Shown: one piece after another, positions 59,269 through 64,000 of the stretch | Position numbering within the stretch: the stretch's first letter is position 1 | How the letters are laid out: every line of letters begins with the position of its first letter | Assembly (NCBI RefSeq): GCF_019703515.2 | Contig: NC_059362.1 | Coordinates: 26,433,826-26,497,825 of the forward strand | DNA length: 64,000 nt | Origin: Myxocyprinus asiaticus | Lineage: Eukaryota > Chordata > Actinopteri > Cypriniformes > Catostomidae | Direction: 5' to 3' | Translations under genes and position numbers: made by a program | The notes under the pieces: model-generated | Told to the model about the DNA's origin: nothing | Database searches by the model: none | Seen by the model: the letters and a program-made list of their open reading frames with translations, nothing else

Positions 59269-60660
59269 TAGAGCTGTCAGAATTAATGTGTTAACGCATG
59301 CGATTCATTTAAAAAGTTTAATGCATAACATTTTTCTTAATCGCGATTAACGCATTTACCGTTAACTAAAACACAGCATAAACACTGGTGTGAAGGGCTG
59401 AACCTTTGTAATGTGTCCACCCAGAGTCATTACACTGACGCACGTGCCTCAGCGTCAGAGCCCTTCTACAAAGGAGAGTCAAAGTCTTTCTAGCAAGTCA
59501 GTCCACTGTCGGCCATCTTTGTAACGCTCTCGGGAGGCTATTTCCAATCATGCCAGTGCAGTTCCTATCTACTTGAATGCGAAAAGACAGAAATCTCCTA
59601 AATGGATGGTCAAGATTAGAAAATCTGCCAACACTAGTATCATAAATTGTTCTTCTTTACCTCAAATAAAGCTTAAAAATTCAATTTTCTCAGCTTGAAT
59701 AGCTAATGCGCATGCGCGTTGTCAAGTTGATTGACAGGCAATGTCTGTATCTAAAAGGTAATTGGCTCTTTTATCTGTAAGGCTGGACTTCCTTTCTACA
59801 TTCATTGACCGTTGGCTGCTGTTGGGCTCACATTCATTTTAATGGAAGTGGCCCATCTCTGCTAAATAATCTCTGGGAGAGCCTAAAAGCTTAGCATAAA
59901 ACAGCATAACGTGGCAGCCGCATAGACATTCTATGGGTGGAACATGCTCATAACATGCTAGTTGACCATTACGCTCTCTCCTATGATAGAGGTGCAGAGG
60001 TTATCTCAGTAAATAAAAGAATCTTTGAAAGCATGTCCCTGTCAGAGATAAAATGATGGAGAAAGGAGCTCTTGAGTCTTAACATTATATGATGTACAAA
60101 ACAATTCCAGATGGGACTTGTTATAGAAATCAAGTATTTTTCAGGCTATGTAAGGCTGTTAATTACCACAGAAGCATGTCAAGTCTTGACTATCACCAAA
60201 ACACAGAATGAGACGTTTTTGTTTGCAAGCACTTTTCATGGTGATTTCAAAGCTTGATGCTGGCATTGACGCCCTGACGTGAATCATGAATCCAGCTTCA
60301 CCATTGCTGTAACAAAGCTGATAGCCACAGTCTACCGGCGAATTAATATTGCGGAAGATGAGAGTTTAAGGGATTTAATGCCCATTGCAATGAATATGCA
60401 ACCTATGTGGAGACTAGTTTTTTTGAATTGGTGATATTTTAGTGCATTGTCTTATACTGTTGAAGGCTTTATTTGGAAATTTAAAAAAAGCATTATATTG
60501 CTACATATTGTTTTGTTTTCTTTCCTAAGATGGAAATAAATGAATTTTGACAAGAAAATAAGTATATATAGTGTCAATCGTAATAGTAATCACGATTAAC
60601 TAAACAAATAATAATTATGCAATTAATCATGATTAAAAATATAATCGACTAACAGCTCTA
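59269..60660. mobile_element. hAT element with near-exact target duplication
   Basis: The left end tagagctgtcagaattaatg and right end atcgactaacagctcta are inverted repeats. The flanks attttgat (59261-59268) and attgtgat (60661-60668) agree at 7 of 8 positions. It contains the dispersed repeat at 59488-59885. Confidence 0.7.
59488..59885. repeat. Interspersed repeat shared with 34498-34935
   Basis: The phrases gtcagtccactgtcggccat, ggaggctatttccaatcatg and attttaatggaagtggccca appear in the same order as at 34510-34917. Both copies are nested inside larger elements. Confidence 0.7.
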
Positions 60661-61350
60661 ATTGTGATGTTTTATTTTTCATATATAAAAGAGATGATGC
60701 AACAAATATAGAACAGGATTATTTGCACACTGAAATTTGGTGAGACACAACTGGCTGTGAAACACATATTGAGCTACACATAACATATAAAACTACACAT
60801 ATGCTACACATATGTATTTTCTCAGGCACATTGAGTCTAAATAGATGCACAACTTATATAAATTCAGTGTACCCAAATCATACCGTTCATGTGCTGTACT
60901 TGCTATAGTTTACTTCCATGTTGCTTCTTATTAAAACAGCAATGTCAAATGTAAATCAGGTCAATCACTGAAACAACAGCGCCACCTTGAGTAAGAAACA
61001 GCATGTATAATATGTATGTGTACATATATGGAATACTGATAATTCACCATTGTCACACAGAAAATCAACGTGATATAGTTGCCATTTGTATAAATATAGT
61101 ACTCATTTGTCTAAAAATAAACAAATATATATCCTGCAATAGTAAACTTATATACATATGAAATAATCATAAAAATATGATATATGAAAGTGTAAAAAAT
61201 AAATGAAAAAAGACACTATTAAGTATCTAGTGTCTTCAATGACCCTTTACACTTGGTAACTAAGCAGTTACATATATAAAAAAATTGTTGTTGCAATTGT
61301 TGTTTTTTTACACTTTTCAGAAGAAAAAGGTTGAGGTATACTAAAGAGGT
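60661..61350. other. AT-rich DNA without recognised feature
   Basis: No exon, RNA gene or bounded repeat was recognised. Confidence 0.5.
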
Positions 61351-61354
61351 TTGG

Positions 61355-61795
61355 GTGTAACGGGAGCCAGCTGGTACGTGATCGCTGTGCAGTATGTGTA
61401 AACCTCACTCTCCTGCCTCAAGAGGCGCACTAGTGACTGACGCTAGAGGTTGTATCCTTTAGCCTCCTCGTTAGTGTGCCCACCTCCCATGCCAGAGACC
61501 ATGGTTCGAATCCCGCTCAGAGCGGGTCAGTAGGACCGGTTACAGTGGTGCCGTAACCCAGATGGGAGTGAGGTTTAGGGGGGTGAGTGTAACAGGAGCC
61601 AGCTGGTACGTAATAGCTGTGCGGTATGTGTAAACCTCACTCTCCTGCCTCAAGAGGCATCTCATTCTGTGTTTAGAGGTTGTAGCCTTTAGCCTCCTCG
61701 TTAGCGTGCCCACCTCCCCTGCCAGAGACCCTGGTTCGAAGCCCATTCAGAGCGGGTCAGTAGAACCGGTTACATGGGCATGAGGTACAGGGGGT
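61355..61795 (+). mobile_element. Tandem pair of tRNA-derived SINE-like units
   Basis: Two copies of a 232-bp unit start at 61355 and 61587 (gtgtaacgggagccagctgg and gtgtaacaggagccagctgg). Each has an A-box-like stretch (tttagcctcctcgttag) and a B box (ggttcgaatcc at 61503-61513; ggttcgaagcc in copy 2), with Pol III promoter spacing of about 40 bp between them. The copies are very similar. No oligo(A) tail is obvious. Confidence 0.6.
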
Positions 61796-62581
61796 GGAAT
61801 GATGTCCCGGGTCACTAAAGACCCAAGGTATGCATTAAAGGGTTAAAATGGAACAAACTAAAATATCTGGGTGACAGCTGATAACCAGACCAGAAAACAA
61901 CTAATGGATATTAACTCTTCATTAAGAGCCTTGTGCTGCATTTTAAAGTTGCTGCTAGTATTTATCAAAGTCAGTCATAAAGAATACCTAACTGAAAACA
62001 AGATGGAAGAAAAGCAAAAACAGAAAATGTCTAAATGCTTATTTTGCTTTTAGACCCAAAACAAAACAGGATGTATATGTATATTACATCAAACCAAATG
62101 TAACTGATCAAACATGAATCAAGATACTCGCCACTAGGCAAGGCAAGTTTATTGTTAGTTTATTGTTAAATTTAATATTACATCTTCATCGGTAAATCAC
62201 GAGACTAAATAGGATTATTAAACTGGCAAAGGGTTTATCAGGTTACTACTGAAGTTTAAAGCTGCATATTGATATTACTGACATTATATTTTGAGATTGG
62301 AGTGTGTTGACAGACTCAGCTTATCAGCAAGCATGAGTTTTCACAAATAAAAAGATACAAATCTCCTTTATATACACTGCATTGCGCACTATGCAGAGGT
62401 TGTCATACTGAATGTGAACATAAACAGCTTTGACGGGAGATATTAGCTGACTAGCTAACGCTAAAAACAAACCGTTACATACACAAGCACGGCAAACGGT
62501 TTTTATAATATTTGTCATAATAACATGGACAAGGACAAGAACCACCTGGAAAGTGAGGTAAAACATACAGTAATTACTCAC

Positions 62582-62710
62582 AGAATGAAAAGCAGTACAG
62601 AAACCTCCACGATCACTTCGGTCCTCTGACACACTTCCGGTTTCGACGCTGCTGCCCCGCCCACATTTTAAGTCACATGACAGAAGGACATGAATATGTA
62701 TTAGCATAAC
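62582..62710 (-). promoter_or_regulatory. exoc2: Probable exoc2 non-coding first exon and promoter
   Basis: On the minus strand a strong donor (TTCT|gtgagt) lies at 62582/62581. Upstream of it are an ETS-type CCGGAAGT (62640-62633), a GC box GGGCGGGGC (62662-62654) and an E-box-like GTCATGTGAC (62681-62672). The patch is GC-rich compared with its surroundings and has no TATA box, like a housekeeping promoter. The gap to coding exon 1 (56270) would make a 6.3-kb 5' UTR intron. Confidence 0.55.
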
Positions 62711-64000
62711 ATGCTCTTGAGCCTTGAAGAAAAGGTGTTCTCTCTCTTACACACCTTTAAATTGTCAGAATTAATGATATGCATTGCTGTATATACTGTA
62801 TGCTATAAATCATATGCCTATTTTGTATTTTCAGTTTGGGTCACTGACCAATGTACTACAGGTACTTATAAATATATAAGACAATTTATTATGATGTCCA
62901 TGATTAATGTGCATTTAGTGTTAAAGCATTTAATACAAAAGATGATGTTAATGAAAAAAGGCCTACATGATAGGCTACAAAAGAAAACAAATGAAGATTC
63001 AAGATCAGAGTATATTTTAGCAACTTGTATCTATTAACATTCATAGCACTGTAGGGTAAATTCGGATAATGTGAGAGTTTATTTTGCTTTTTTGAATTCT
63101 GGAATTTAATGTGATTTCTACCCAACACTTCAGATCATCAAATGCAACCTTAATCAAATTATAACCAAGTTATGGTAATGTTTACAGACTTGCGTGTGAT
63201 TGATCATGAAATGTAGGCTACTCATGAGAGCTTATTTAATTCACAATAGAAGAATTCTTGTACAGTCAAATATAAAAATATATGAATCAATTTACCGCAT
63301 TGTAAATGAAAGCTAATGTAAAGTGTTACTAATGTGGCTTGAATGAAGAATATTTTTGTATAAATCAGTATCATTGTAGACTATATAGCCTAACAGCAAC
63401 TAAAATGTACATTTTGTGTTGGGTTTCACTTTAATGATGCAACACTCAATTTAACTAATTTATTCAAATTACACAAAGTTCAACATCAAAGTCACTCTGT
63501 GAGATCACATTTTGATTTTGAACCATTTTCACAATGCATATGGCGTTACTTCCACTTGTTCTGGGAAAGCGCTGCACCATAACACCACACAACACAGACC
63601 ACCCAAGCACCATACGCCATAATGCCCTCTCTTATCTCCTTAAACAGTGCAAGGCGGAGATACTTTCCCTCAGATAAGGCCTATCGGGCCCTTGGGAACT
63701 CAAATTTTCAATCATTCTAAACTAATCTGAGAAATCAGATCCAATTTGACATTTCTGCGGTCTCAGCATTCTGTGTTGAATGTGACGGCACCACAGGGGA
63801 TGTTCAGCCGTGTAAACATTTAATGTAACCTCAGCTATTTTCTCAGGAGGGCCACCGTCAAAGATCCATCCAGTTAATTAACAGAGAAAATAAGATAACT
63901 CACTACAGCATGAGTCACAAAACAGCAACAAGACTCAGTCTTAACACAAACATCAGTTTGTGATACTGAACAGGGTTCGACAGCAATTGTGGCATAATAT
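62711..64000. other. Intergenic DNA upstream of exoc2
   Basis: No exon or RNA gene was recognised. The last 25 bases (gacagcaattgtggcataatat) resemble the beginning of the MITE family at 5949-6702, cut off by the window end. Confidence 0.4.

Noticed and set aside
61440..61520. Possible functional tRNA gene
   Set aside because: A-box-like and B-box sequences are present but I could not fold a convincing acceptor stem, and the whole 232-bp unit is duplicated, which fits a SINE-like repeat better.

Overview
The window is teleost nuclear DNA, most likely from a cypriniform (carp/zebrafish-type) fish. The evidence is split vertebrate genes with GT-AG introns, dense AT-rich intergenic DNA, long (TA)n/(CA)n microsatellites, many Tc1-like and hAT-like DNA transposons, palindromic MITEs beginning AAAGGGATAGTTCACCC, and Tx1/L1-type LINE fragments. 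No bacterial, phage, CRISPR or operon-type signal was found. Family names come from reading translations and termini by eye, without database searches.

Three cellular genes can be assembled exon by exon with consistent splice phases. (1) hint3, minus strand, 1961-4974: five coding exons, 171 aa, a histidine-triad nucleotide hydrolase. (2) irf4, plus strand, 9473-15483: eight coding exons, 429 aa, an interferon regulatory factor with the five-tryptophan DNA-binding domain and the C-terminal association domain. Its intron 2 needs a non-canonical GC donor. (3) exoc2 (Sec5 subunit of the exocyst), minus strand, coding 18500-56270: 27 coding exons, 914 aa. A probable non-coding first exon and CpG-rich promoter lie near 62582-62700. 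irf4 and exoc2 are convergent neighbours, as IRF4 and EXOC2 are at human 6p25. hint3 upstream of irf4 is a fish-side linkage, since human HINT3 is on 6q.

The rest is mainly transposon-derived. Region by region: 1-1960 LINE and Tc1 fragments; 5-9 kb hint3/irf4 intergenic with palindromic MITEs; 11.7-14.4 kb a three-level nested insertion in irf4 intron 6; 21.0-25.4 kb a rearranged Tx1-like LINE in exoc2, in the gene's own orientation; 27.5-29.7 kb three nested hAT elements with intact 8-bp target duplications; 31.8-33.2, 37.7-38.9 and 39.9-44.3 kb Tc1 relics, several embedded in (TA)n; 53.0-55.9 kb another hAT/MITE/Tc1 nest; 59.3-60.7 kb a further hAT; 61.4-61.8 kb a tandem tRNA-derived SINE-like unit.

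I found no clearly new biochemical system. The most interesting items are the GC-AG intron of irf4, the nested insertions with readable target duplications, a head-to-head foldback class of internally deleted Tc1 element, a perfect 32-bp hairpin inside the LINE, and a short unidentified conserved-looking ORF at 57873-58133.
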